Notes: generated by a model from the sequence alone, not told the origin. A DNA stretch of 5,880 nucleotides from Rickettsiales bacterium (GCA_031259745.1 JAIRLB010000075.1:1-5880), one strand, 5' to 3'. Shown: positions 1-5,513, numbered from the stretch's first letter. Translations and numbers: made by a program.

Positions 1-253
1 TGCTTGCCTTGTAATAAGCATCATATTCGCCCTGCCGGCCTGCGCATATAATTTCATCGTCCGCATATTCGCGCGAATATGACAGTTTTTTGCCCAACTT
101 GCCTTTTACGCAATCCGGAAAGAATATCCTGCAATACCCGCCGGCGGTCTTGTCCCAGACCTTTTCGAGCGCCCCGCCAGAACAAGCCGCCAGCGCATTA
201 CCCGCAACCATCAATATCGGCATCAAGAATGACGCGCATAATAATGTTTTCAT
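1..253 (-). CDS. Small exported protein or lipoprotein, N-terminal part only (runs off left edge)
   Basis: The first 84 codons of a minus-strand gene are present; the 3' end lies outside the window. The product opens with a typical export signal: basic MK, a hydrophobic stretch to about residue 19, then NALAAC. This can be read either as a signal peptidase I site (ALA before A23) or as a lipobox (LAA before C24), so it may be a lipoprotein. The visible mature part has further cysteines at 41, 48 and 70, a Trp at 33, and many Lys, Gly and Tyr residues. I recognise no family. The ATG at 251-253 is preceded by a G-rich run (GGGGGGGCAGTC) that could serve as ribosome binding site. The gene starts 61 bp after the superoxide dismutase stop on the same strand with no clear terminator between, so co-transcription is possible. 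Confidence 0.75.
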   Translation of the reverse strand, partial: MKTLLCASFLMPILMVAGNALAACSGGALEKVWDKTAGGYCRIFFPDCVKGKLGKKLSYSREYADDEIICAGRQGEYDAYYKAS

Positions 254-285
254 GACTGCCCCCCCGGCTTGATTGATACGACACC

Positions 286-313
286 ATCTTAGAGGAATAT
301 TCCGAACATTCAA
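286..313 (-). promoter_or_regulatory. Weak candidate promoter for the left-edge exported protein
   Basis: On the minus strand, TTGAAT (308-313) and TAAGAT (286-291) are separated by 16 bases, and between them lies a perfect 10-bp palindrome GGAATATTCC (294-303). Each hexamer matches the sigma-70 consensus at four of six positions. This is weak; the gene could equally be read from the superoxide dismutase promoter. Confidence 0.25.
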
Positions 314-314
314 A

Positions 315-902
315 CTATTTTTCCATATTATCGACGACAAACGCCCAATCAACCAGATGATCCAGAAACGCATCGACAAAATCCGCGCGCCTGTTTCTGT
401 AATCCACATAATAAGCGTGCTCCCAGACATCCAGCGCCAGCAAAGGCTTTATCCCACGGGCAATCGGGGTATCGGCATTCGGCGCCGCGATGATTTTATA
501 CGCGCCGCTGTCGCCAACCAACCAAACCCAGCCGCTGCCAAAGACGCCCAAGGCCGCCGCTTTGAATTCTTCTTTGAATTTTTCCAGCGACGCAAAATTT
601 TCAGCCAATCGATTCGGATAAGAAGACCCGTTGTCCCTGGCCATGCACTTGAAGAAAAAGTCATGATTCCACACTTGGGCGGCATTATTGAAAATTTTCT
701 GATCCCGCGGGTCCTTGGCAGATTTGACAATAATCTCAGCCAAGGACAATTTTCCATAATCGGTTTCCGCAATAAGGCCATTCAGATTTTTAACATAAGC
801 ATCCAGATGCTTGCCATAATGGCAATCTATCGTTTCTTCGGATATGTACGGCGTCAAGGCGTTGCGGGGATAATTTAACGGAAAGTCTTCCAGTCTGAAC
901 AT
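315..902 (-). CDS. sodB: Fe-type superoxide dismutase
   Basis: This gene encodes a 195-residue iron/manganese-family superoxide dismutase, which converts superoxide to oxygen and hydrogen peroxide in the cytoplasm. The four metal ligands expected for the family are visible: His28 (in CHYGKH), His80 (in AAQVWNH), and Asp158 and His162 (in DVWEHAYY). Tyr36 corresponds to the second-sphere Tyr34 of E. coli SodB. Gln76, in the AAQVWNH motif, is the Gln placement typical of Fe rather than Mn enzymes. Length is normal (E. coli SodB is about 193 residues) and there is no signal peptide. I chose the ATG at 900-902 because AGGAGG lies just upstream; the in-frame ATG at 948-950 would add 16 residues absent from the family and would cover the ribosome binding site. 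It is divergent from the thioredoxin-like gene and may be co-transcribed with the exported-protein gene to its left. His31 of the E. coli enzyme is Leu here, which is not a metal ligand. Confidence 0.96.
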   Translation of the reverse strand: MFRLEDFPLNYPRNALTPYISEETIDCHYGKHLDAYVKNLNGLIAETDYGKLSLAEIIVKSAKDPRDQKIFNNAAQVWNHDFFFKCMARDNGSSYPNRLAENFASLEKFKEEFKAAALGVFGSGWVWLVGDSGAYKIIAAPNADTPIARGIKPLLALDVWEHAYYVDYRNRRADFVDAFLDHLVDWAFVVDNMEK

Positions 903-929
903 TATTTCCTCCTTTTTCAATTCTGACAG

Positions 930-957
930 AGAATAACATAAAATAAACATCTGGCAA
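930..957 (-). promoter_or_regulatory. Candidate sodB promoter
   Basis: On the minus strand, TTGCCA (952-957) is followed after 16 bases by TATTCT (930-935). The -35 matches consensus at five of six positions and the -10 at four. It would start the transcript about 20 bases upstream of the sodB ATG, leaving room for the AGGAGG site. The -35 lies in the left arm of the inverted repeat 953-975. Confidence 0.5.
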
Positions 958-978
958 GATGAAATTTATCTTGCCCAG
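951..978. promoter_or_regulatory. Inverted repeat between divergent promoters, candidate shared operator
   Basis: GGCAAGAT (953-960) and ATCTTGCC (968-975) form a perfect 8-bp inverted repeat around a 7-base centre; the pairing extends to CTGG/CCAG if one C is bulged. The left arm contains the sodB -35 and the right arm contains the -35 of the thioredoxin-like gene. A bound protein would cover both. No T-run follows on the plus strand, so it is not an obvious terminator. Which regulator, if any, binds here cannot be told from the sequence. Confidence 0.45.
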
Positions 979-999
979 GCGGCCGCTCTTTTCTATAAT
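971..999 (+). promoter_or_regulatory. Promoter of the thioredoxin-like gene and cvpA
   Basis: TTGCCC (971-976), a 17-base spacer, and a perfect TATAAT (994-999) form a good sigma-70-type promoter. Transcription would begin near 1006, about 40 bases before the ATG at 1046. Because the promoter lies downstream of the in-frame ATG at 959, that earlier start can be set aside. The spacer is GC-rich (GGCGGCCGC), unlike its surroundings. Confidence 0.65.
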
Positions 1000-1045
1000 T
1001 CGACAAGGAACCGAGAAATCAAATCTAAACAAAAGGAAATTCCAA

Positions 1046-1684
1046 ATGAAAAAACTCTCATTCTTGCCCGCCATTTTCGCATTGGCATTCATTGGCGCCG
1101 CATCCGCCGCAAACATTACTTTGTATTATTCTCCGACATGCCCGCACTGCCATAACGCGCGCGAGTTCATCGGCACGACCTTGGTATACGAATATCCCTC
1201 GTTAGAGGTAGAAGCCGTCAACGTTATGGAACAAGAAAACCTGCCCGCATTTCAGGCCGCGCTGTCTAAATGCAAATTTGAATCCGGCGGCGTGCCGGTG
1301 CTGGTAATCGGCGACGAGTGCATGCAGGGATACGCGCATGTTATGGACGACGAAATCCGCAAGCATGCGGAAGTCGGCATGTCTGATTCCGAAAAGAACG
1401 CAGCCGCGCAAATCCGCAAGGAAATGGAGGCAGATGCCCAGAAATTCCGCGATGCGCATACAGACCGCGCAAATGTCATTACCGAGCGTGATGCGACCGC
1501 GCAAAAAAAAAACCGAATCCGGCAACACAGCCATCTATTTCTATGCCATCTTAATCGCGCTGGTTTTGGGACTGGGTTTTGTCTTGATTCGCAAAGACAG
1601 AAAGAAAAAATAACAAGACCCGTCCTTACAGGCATGACTAAATCGTTGTTAAATATCAGCCATCTGGGTGACCAATATGTTTGA
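1046..1684 (+). CDS. Exported thioredoxin-fold protein with CPHC active site, frameshifted at an A10 run
   Basis: The uninterrupted frame gives 212 residues, but only about the first 155 look authentic. A signal peptide (MKK, hydrophobic core, cleavage after GAASA near residue 21) is followed by a beta strand and C32-P-H-C35, the active-site motif type of DsbA-like and some glutaredoxin-like oxidoreductases. The cis-proline loop is visible at G82-V83-P84, and C76 and C92 flank it. From about residue 110 the chain becomes charged and helical. At the ten A's (1503-1512) the frame changes; beyond them this frame gives a composition unlike the rest, whereas the next frame supplies a membrane helix and basic tail ending at 1613. 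Removing one A would give a 188-residue periplasmic thioredoxin domain on a C-terminal anchor. The start is supported by AAGGA eight bases upstream. Its role is probably thiol-disulfide exchange outside the cytoplasm; oxidase versus reductase cannot be decided. cvpA follows 63 bases after the 1613 stop. Confidence 0.8.
   Translation: MKKLSFLPAIFALAFIGAASAANITLYYSPTCPHCHNAREFIGTTLVYEYPSLEVEAVNVMEQENLPAFQAALSKCKFESGGVPVLVIGDECMQGYAHVMDDEIRKHAEVGMSDSEKNAAAQIRKEMEADAQKFRDAHTDRANVITERDATAQKKNRIRQHSHLFLCHLNRAGFGTGFCLDSQRQKEKITRPVLTGMTKSLLNISHLGDQYV
1503..1613 (+). other. Displaced C-terminal membrane anchor of the thioredoxin-like protein
   Basis: In the frame one base ahead of the thioredoxin domain, the DNA after the A-run encodes a short polar linker (TESGNT), a hydrophobic helix of about 20 residues (from AIYFYAIL to GFVLI) and the basic tail RKDRKKK, then TAA at 1611-1613. 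This is the layout of a single-pass C-terminal anchor with a cytoplasmic positive end, and it joins exactly to the upstream frame if the A-run is nine long. It is therefore read as part of the same gene, not a separate one. Confidence 0.75.
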
Positions 1685-2444
1685 CCTTACAGCTCTTGAT
1701 TATATTTACCTTGGCGTGGTGCTGGCTTCCACGGTTTGGGCCACCATCCGCGGGGGCGTTTATGAAACAGTCGCGACGATTTCTTGGGTTGTAGCGGCGG
1801 TCGCGGCAAGATTTGTCTCGCCTATGCTGGACGGTTTGTTCCAAAGCTGGTTCAAACTGACGGAATCTACAATCGGCACCCTGATATCTTCCTATTTTCT
1901 GGTATTCTTTGTCATCTTGGTCATATTTGGATTCTTTAACCAAAAACTGCGCGATAAAATCCAGGAAAGCATGATGAAGGTAACCGATCACACGCTGGGC
2001 GTTATCTTTGGCATTATCCGCGGCATTGTTTTGATGGGATTGGTTTATTGGGGCGCGCTGTGGTACTATTCGGATGAAACAAAACTGCCGCACTATGTCG
2101 CGGATTCGCGGACGCGTCCGGTAATGCAGCTGACGGCTGTGAAACTGCACGATTGGTTCATCCCGGGGGAAAGCAAGCTGCTGAAACGCGATATGACCGG
2201 AACCCAGGAAGCAATGGATATTTACAACAATCTGATAAATCCTGCTGTCAAATCGAACGATATTGACTTGGAATATCCCAAGACGAATGCCAAGGATGTA
2301 TCTGACAAATCGGAACATGCAACGCATCAGCCGGCCGCCGCACCGGAAACCGGCTATAAAAGCTCTGAAAGAACTGCTTTGGAAAATCAGCTGCTGCAAA
2401 TAGAAACAGCTGCCAAAGCCGAAGAAAAAAGTCAGAAACAATAA
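1677..2444 (+). CDS. cvpA: CvpA-family inner-membrane protein with long C-terminal tail
   Basis: The product (255 residues) matches the CvpA family, named for a gene needed for colicin V production in E. coli; the biochemical role is poorly defined, with links to envelope integrity. Four membrane segments are visible at about 8-25, 31-50, 65-87 and 107-131. Family marks are LDYIYLG near the start, R25-G-G after the first helix, and D104-H-T-L-G-V-I-F-G-I-I-R-G116 leading into the fourth helix, close to DRVLGVCFGALRG of E. coli CvpA. The C-terminal extension (132-255) contains a conserved-looking VMQLTAVKLHDWFIP stretch and a polar, Ala/Glu/Lys/Gln-rich tail that is probably helical; E. coli CvpA, at about 162 residues, lacks it. 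I prefer ATG 1677, with GGGTG six bases upstream, over GTG 1668, which has no ribosome binding site. It probably shares the upstream promoter with the thioredoxin-like gene, and a terminator follows immediately. Confidence 0.9.
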   Translation: MFDLTALDYIYLGVVLASTVWATIRGGVYETVATISWVVAAVAARFVSPMLDGLFQSWFKLTESTIGTLISSYFLVFFVILVIFGFFNQKLRDKIQESMMKVTDHTLGVIFGIIRGIVLMGLVYWGALWYYSDETKLPHYVADSRTRPVMQLTAVKLHDWFIPGESKLLKRDMTGTQEAMDIYNNLINPAVKSNDIDLEYPKTNAKDVSDKSEHATHQPAAAPETGYKSSERTALENQLLQIETAAKAEEKSQKQ

Positions 2445-2470
2445 AAAAACGGCGGATGCCGTTTTTTTTT
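2443..2470 (+). terminator. Rho-independent terminator of cvpA
   Basis: Directly after the cvpA stop, AAAAAAACGGC pairs with GCCGTTTTTTT around a GGAT loop, and nine T's end the element. Stem, loop and T-run fit an intrinsic terminator on the plus strand. Confidence 0.9.
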
Positions 2471-2490
2471 AAGGAAAAGGGAATAAGGAA

Positions 2491-2507
2491 AAAGGCCAAA
2501 GAACAAA
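2491..2507 (+). repeat. Left arm of outer imperfect inverted repeat
   Basis: AAAGGCCAAAGAACAAA matches the reverse complement of 2845-2861 at 15 of 17 positions. The two arms enclose the 205-bp element. The motif is purine-rich and simple, so chance or a common dispersed repeat cannot be excluded. Confidence 0.35.
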
Positions 2508-2581
2508 TATACTATTTGCTTTGTAAACGGGTTTATAATTATTATAATTAATCAAAACATTTGCTATTTGTTGAATTGTAT

Positions 2582-2786
2582 TTAACTAAGGCTCTTGACT
2601 AGTATCTCTGGGGAAAAGAAGCAAAAAAGCTAAAAAATACAATAATTTGAGCAGAAAAAATCTATCAAGATAATCTTGTGTGTTTTTAAGAAGGATACTC
2701 TATCAATAAATGCAGGATTATCAACGATAAATTACCAATAAATTATTCAAAAATCAACCGAGATACTGGTCAAGAGCCTTAATTAA
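2582..2786. mobile_element. 205-bp element with 27-bp inverted ends, MITE-like
   Basis: The left end (2582-2608) and the reverse complement of the right end (2760-2786) agree at 25 of 27 positions, sharing the core AAGGCTCTTGAC and AGTATCTC. The interior of about 150 bases is AT-rich, has no open frame of note, and contains a perfect CAAGAT-A-ATCTTG palindrome (2666-2678). Both ends begin with TTAA, and TA flanks the core on both sides, as would fit a TA target duplication of the IS630/mariner kind. A non-autonomous transposable element is the simplest reading; an RNA hairpin or recombination site is an alternative. Confidence 0.5.
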
Positions 2787-2810
2787 TACTATTCAATTTA
2801 ATTTACCTCC

Positions 2811-2830
2811 AAAATTGCGCATGCAATTTT
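2811..2830. repeat. Hairpin AAAATTGC / GCAATTTT
   Basis: A perfect 8-bp inverted repeat with a GCAT loop lies 24 bases beyond the 205-bp element. It is AT-rich, not followed by a T-run, and has no neighbouring gene to terminate. Confidence 0.45.
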
Positions 2831-2837
2831 GATAACA

Positions 2838-2861
2838 TTTGGTCTTTGCTCTTTGGTCTTT
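2838..2861 (+). repeat. Tandem TTTGGTCTTT repeat, includes right arm of outer inverted repeat
   Basis: TTTGGTCTTT occurs at 2838-2847 and again at 2852-2861, a period of 14 bases. Positions 2845-2861 pair imperfectly with 2491-2507. Confidence 0.45.
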
Positions 2862-2868
2862 ATAATGT

Positions 2869-2883
2869 CACTGCTGCGCAGTG
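2869..2883. repeat. Hairpin CACTGC-TGC-GCAGTG
   Basis: A perfect 6-bp stem with a 3-base loop lies 17 bases before the GC-rich palindrome at 2901, within the same repeat-dense stretch. Confidence 0.4.
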
Positions 2884-2893
2884 GAATTATTTA

Positions 2894-2925
2894 CCTGGGT
2901 CCCGTGGTCAAGCCACGGGATGACA
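2894..2925. repeat. Dispersed palindromic repeat (CCCGTGG-TCAAG-CCACGGG core)
   Basis: A perfect 7-bp stem (2901-2907 with 2913-2919) closes a TCAAG loop and is flanked by CCTGGGT and ATGACA. I recall nearly the same motif, with CTGGATC before and GGATGACA after the stem, as a frequent intergenic repeat in Rickettsiales genomes. That recollection supports a dispersed-repeat identity; it was not checked by search. No T-run follows, so it is not a terminator. Confidence 0.55.
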
Positions 2926-3250
2926 GAGGAGAGAAGTTAATCGCACAATTATATATACAGAGATGATATTTTGAAGCTTAATTTTATTACGAAACGTCCA
3001 ATAAATAGGGAGTGGAATGACCATAAGCACAGTTCTTAGATATAAAAATGTGTTCTTTTGTTAGAAATCCAAGATGAAATCAAAGTAACCACACTTATCC
3101 GCCCCCATAATTACCATATTATTCATGCGCGTTTATCCACCTTTATAACCGGTTCACGGTTTTCGGCTTACGATCTATTCCTTTTTCCTTATTACTTTGT
3201 TAACCCTTGCCGTTCCTTTTTGTTGCACCCCGCAAGCAAAAGGGGAATTA

Positions 3251-3280
3251 AAAAAACTGCGGATATATCCGCAGTTTTTT
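3251..3280 (-). terminator. Symmetrical hairpin terminator of the 729-residue protein gene
   Basis: The 30 bases are fully self-complementary: AAAAAACTGCGGA and TCCGCAGTTTTTT around TATA. It begins 15 bases beyond the stop of the minus-strand gene, so it most likely ends that transcript, but the T-run on both strands means it could also stop plus-strand transcription from the left. Confidence 0.92.
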
Positions 3281-3295
3281 ATTCGGTTTCTATTA

Positions 3296-5485
3296 TTATG
3301 TTGGGCATGCACCATTAGTAATTGTACCAGCTTTGTTACATTTACAGTATTTCCCCGTTGGTGCTGTTGCCGCAATAATGCCGTGTGTAGTGCCCGTTCC
3401 GGCAGATGCTACAGTCGCGGTTGAATCGTATGTAGAATTTGCAGGACATATTGCTTGCCCCGTAGCAGATGTGACAATATCATTATCACTATCACTTCTT
3501 GTTACACTCTTACATGTGTTGATAACAGATCTGCAAGCATTTATTGCGGTACTACCTGTGGAAGCACTATAATTATTAGTAGACAGACAAGAAGCAACAT
3601 CTGTGATACAATTTTCAGCATATTTAGCTAAAATTTCGTCCTGTTTTGTCTTGATCTGAATAAACGTACGCTCCAGATAGCCTCTGATAACAGAATTATC
3701 CCCAGTATATGTAGTATTATTACTTGCAGTATAAGTATAATCCTGGCACTTATTCAAAACAGATATGCATAAACCAGAGCTTTTGCCATTACTATCAACA
3801 TAACCTATCTTACTCTGTAAATAACCAACCATATTAGTTGAACTGGAAGAGGGGGGAACCGTGCCACTTGTAATCTCTTTTGCAATGAAATCGCCAATAG
3901 TGCCCCCCGTACTCCACACACTAGTAGCAGTATTACTACTATTCGTATAATTCCAAGAAGCATATAATCCGTCATTAAATACAATACCGCTAAGAGTCCC
4001 CCCAGACGGCCCCGGCGCACTACCAACAACAACAGCGCCGTTGACAATATACTTTCCGGTTGGATCCAGGCAGTTTTCATAGTCCGATCCGCATACAAAA
4101 TCATCCTGCATGCATGAATCCAATGCATTTATGCATCCGCGCATATCATAAGAATTCTTTTGCTGCGCGACCAATAAACGGGCCTTTTGCAATACAGTCT
4201 TCGCATTCCTTACCGTCGACACCATGTTTGTATTCGCGTCGTCCAGACTGCGCTCATACAGCAGGCACTGCTTGTCTATCTCCAAATCATAGCTGTTTGT
4301 AATGACGGATATGTCGACGCCTTGGGACTGGCAGGATGTCAAGACAGAAGTCTTGCACCGGCTGGCAGCTGTCTTATATAATTCGGCGCCGCGCTGGTTG
4401 CTGATGCTGCTGGTCGAAGTGCTTGCGCCAAACAAAGAATTCAAATCAAATCCGCTGCTGCCTAAATCGAAATTCAGCATGCCGGACAGGTCCAGGCCAA
4501 CGCCAGTGTCACCGGCGGTCGCAGTGCCGCTTTTTACATCTATAATCATGTTCTTCACACGATCCATATCGCTTTTCAGACGCGTGCTGTCCGTGTTGTT
4601 TTGCATTTCGATCTCTGCCTCAGTCGCACTGAACAGCGTTGAAACTTCGTCCTTTGTCAGGCCAATGTATTGAATCTTTTGCGCGACCTCTTGCAATTCC
4701 GAGGTTGCCGTTTTCAATGCCGTTTCCGTTTTGGAATAATTTTTCAGGTTAGCGGAACAGCTGCAACGCCCCTGATTGTCATCCAGCACATTGCAGAAAT
4801 CATCCATGCACGACATATACTGCGCCTTGCAGAAATCCGTCAGCTGCGCAATCTCGTCCATCGTAGAGGAAACCTTGGCCGCATCAACCACAGTTGTCGA
4901 TGCGGATGCGGATGCAGACGCACTGCGAATGCCGACAGACGATGACGCCCGAACGCCTACGCGTCCCGTATACAACGGGGTGCCGACCGTGTCCGCCTGG
5001 GTTAAAGAGCCAACCGATTGCGAACGAGTGGCCACGCGCGCAGTACTTGCGGATGTCGCAGGCGCGGCGCGGCGCGTCGTCACATTTTGCTGCCCGGCGC
5101 GCAATGGGGCGCCCGAACGAGATGCGGTCGTCGCGCCAGACCCGACAGAGCGCGAGGCAACCGAGCCCCCCGTTGTGCGGGAAGATACGGAACGGTTGGA
5201 TGTGCCGCGCGTTGCGGCGTTCGAATTTGCAGAAGAGGCCGCCGCGGGGACGGCGCGGCTGACCGATGCGGCGCGTGCGCTGGCCGCCGTCGGAACCACA
5301 GGAACCACAGGCGCAGATGCCGGCGTCTGAACGGCCAGCGCACGCGCCGCATCGTCATCAACAACGTCTTTATCGACCAAATCATCCGTGTATTCAACTG
5401 CGTCCTCGTAGTAATAAATCGGCGCAACCTCTGCATAAACAGGAATAACCAGCAAACTACTAATTATTGATATAAATCTTTTCAT
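3296..5485 (-). CDS. Large exported cysteine-rich protein with disordered N-terminal region, function unknown
   Basis: I do not recognise the family of this 729-residue protein. A signal peptide (MKRF, hydrophobic to VIP, cleavage after VYA at 18) is followed by an acidic Tyr/Asp/Glu segment (19-46), then a long Ala/Ser/Thr/Val/Arg low-complexity region (about 47-200), basic and cysteine-free. All 22 cysteines lie between 219 and 727. Several are spaced C-x6-C (219/226, 451/458, 465/472, 573/580, 626/633, 651/658), one C-x7-C (377/385). Between the pairs are helical, heptad-like stretches, for instance 250-315 and 410-445. Residues 480-560 are Gly/Ser/Thr-rich; the last 50 form a small cysteine module (C680, C714, C716, C727). 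No lipobox, sortase signal or C-terminal membrane helix is seen. An envelope or secreted protein held by disulfides is the likely reading. The ATG at 5483-5485 has AAGGA nine bases upstream and a promoter at 5514-5542; it stands alone between promoter and terminator. Confidence 0.9.
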   Translation of the reverse strand: MKRFISIISSLLVIPVYAEVAPIYYYEDAVEYTDDLVDKDVVDDDAARALAVQTPASAPVVPVVPTAASARAASVSRAVPAAASSANSNAATRGTSNRSVSSRTTGGSVASRSVGSGATTASRSGAPLRAGQQNVTTRRAAPATSASTARVATRSQSVGSLTQADTVGTPLYTGRVGVRASSSVGIRSASASASASTTVVDAAKVSSTMDEIAQLTDFCKAQYMSCMDDFCNVLDDNQGRCSCSANLKNYSKTETALKTATSELQEVAQKIQYIGLTKDEVSTLFSATEAEIEMQNNTDSTRLKSDMDRVKNMIIDVKSGTATAGDTGVGLDLSGMLNFDLGSSGFDLNSLFGASTSTSSISNQRGAELYKTAASRCKTSVLTSCQSQGVDISVITNSYDLEIDKQCLLYERSLDDANTNMVSTVRNAKTVLQKARLLVAQQKNSYDMRGCINALDSCMQDDFVCGSDYENCLDPTGKYIVNGAVVVGSAPGPSGGTLSGIVFNDGLYASWNYTNSSNTATSVWSTGGTIGDFIAKEITSGTVPPSSSSTNMVGYLQSKIGYVDSNGKSSGLCISVLNKCQDYTYTASNNTTYTGDNSVIRGYLERTFIQIKTKQDEILAKYAENCITDVASCLSTNNYSASTGSTAINACRSVINTCKSVTRSDSDNDIVTSATGQAICPANSTYDSTATVASAGTGTTHGIIAATAPTGKYCKCNKAGTITNGACPT
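4899..4922. repeat. Tandem hexanucleotide repeat inside the large gene
   Basis: Four successive units GATGCG, GATGCG, GATGCA and GACGCA encode, on the minus strand, the alternating Ser-Ala run at residues 188-196. The units keep frame, so copy-number change would only lengthen or shorten the linker between the disordered region and the cysteine-rich part. Confidence 0.7.
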
Positions 5486-5513
5486 ATGATTAATTCCTTA
5501 TCCATTTGATTTC

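Larger units (their letters stand above)
2471..3250. other. Gene-free, AT-rich intergenic region carrying several repeats
   Basis: I see no credible gene in these 780 bases on either strand. Open frames are short, start without ribosome binding sites or run through hairpins. The region holds an AT palindrome (TTATAAT-T-ATTATAA, 2533-2547), an outer imperfect inverted repeat (2491-2507 with 2845-2861), a 205-bp element with 27-bp inverted ends (2582-2786), and hairpins at 2811-2830, 2869-2883 and 2901-2919. Positions 2926-3250 show nothing recognisable. Confidence 0.7.

Noticed and set aside
273..878. Long plus-strand frame of 201 codons opposite sodB
   Set aside because: It runs antisense over a clearly recognised superoxide dismutase and resembles no protein family; it is a shadow of the real gene.
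903..950. Upstream ATG at 948-950 for the superoxide dismutase
   Set aside because: It would add 16 residues not found in the family and translate through the AGGAGG site that serves ATG 900-902.
959..1045. In-frame upstream ATG at 959 extending the thioredoxin-like gene by 29 codons
   Set aside because: It lies upstream of the promoter (TATAAT at 994-999), has no ribosome binding site, and the added residues precede an obvious signal peptide beginning at 1046.
1503..1512. Classic -1 ribosomal frameshift site at the A-run
   Set aside because: The displaced C-terminal frame requires a +1 change, not -1, so a standard -1 slippery site would not restore it; polymerase slippage or sequence error fits better.
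1656..2441. Minus-strand frame of 261 codons opposite cvpA
   Set aside because: It covers almost exactly the antisense of cvpA, whose plus-strand product carries clear family motifs and membrane helices.
2894..2925. GC-rich palindrome considered as a CRISPR-type repeat or terminator
   Set aside because: Only one copy is present, with no regularly spaced repeats, and no T-run follows on either strand.
3017..3064. Fifteen-codon frame with an AGGGAG ahead of its ATG
   Set aside because: The ribosome-binding-like sequence is only four bases from the ATG, no promoter is visible and the peptide has no recognisable character.
3058..3318. Plus-strand frame of 86 codons starting with TTG before the large gene's 3' end
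   Set aside because: No ribosome binding site, a rare start codon, and it runs straight through the symmetrical terminator at 3251-3280.
4776..5330. Plus-strand frames over the GC-rich N-terminal part of the large gene
   Set aside because: High G+C and few stop codons there produce chance open frames; the minus-strand frame has a promoter, ribosome binding site, signal peptide and terminator.
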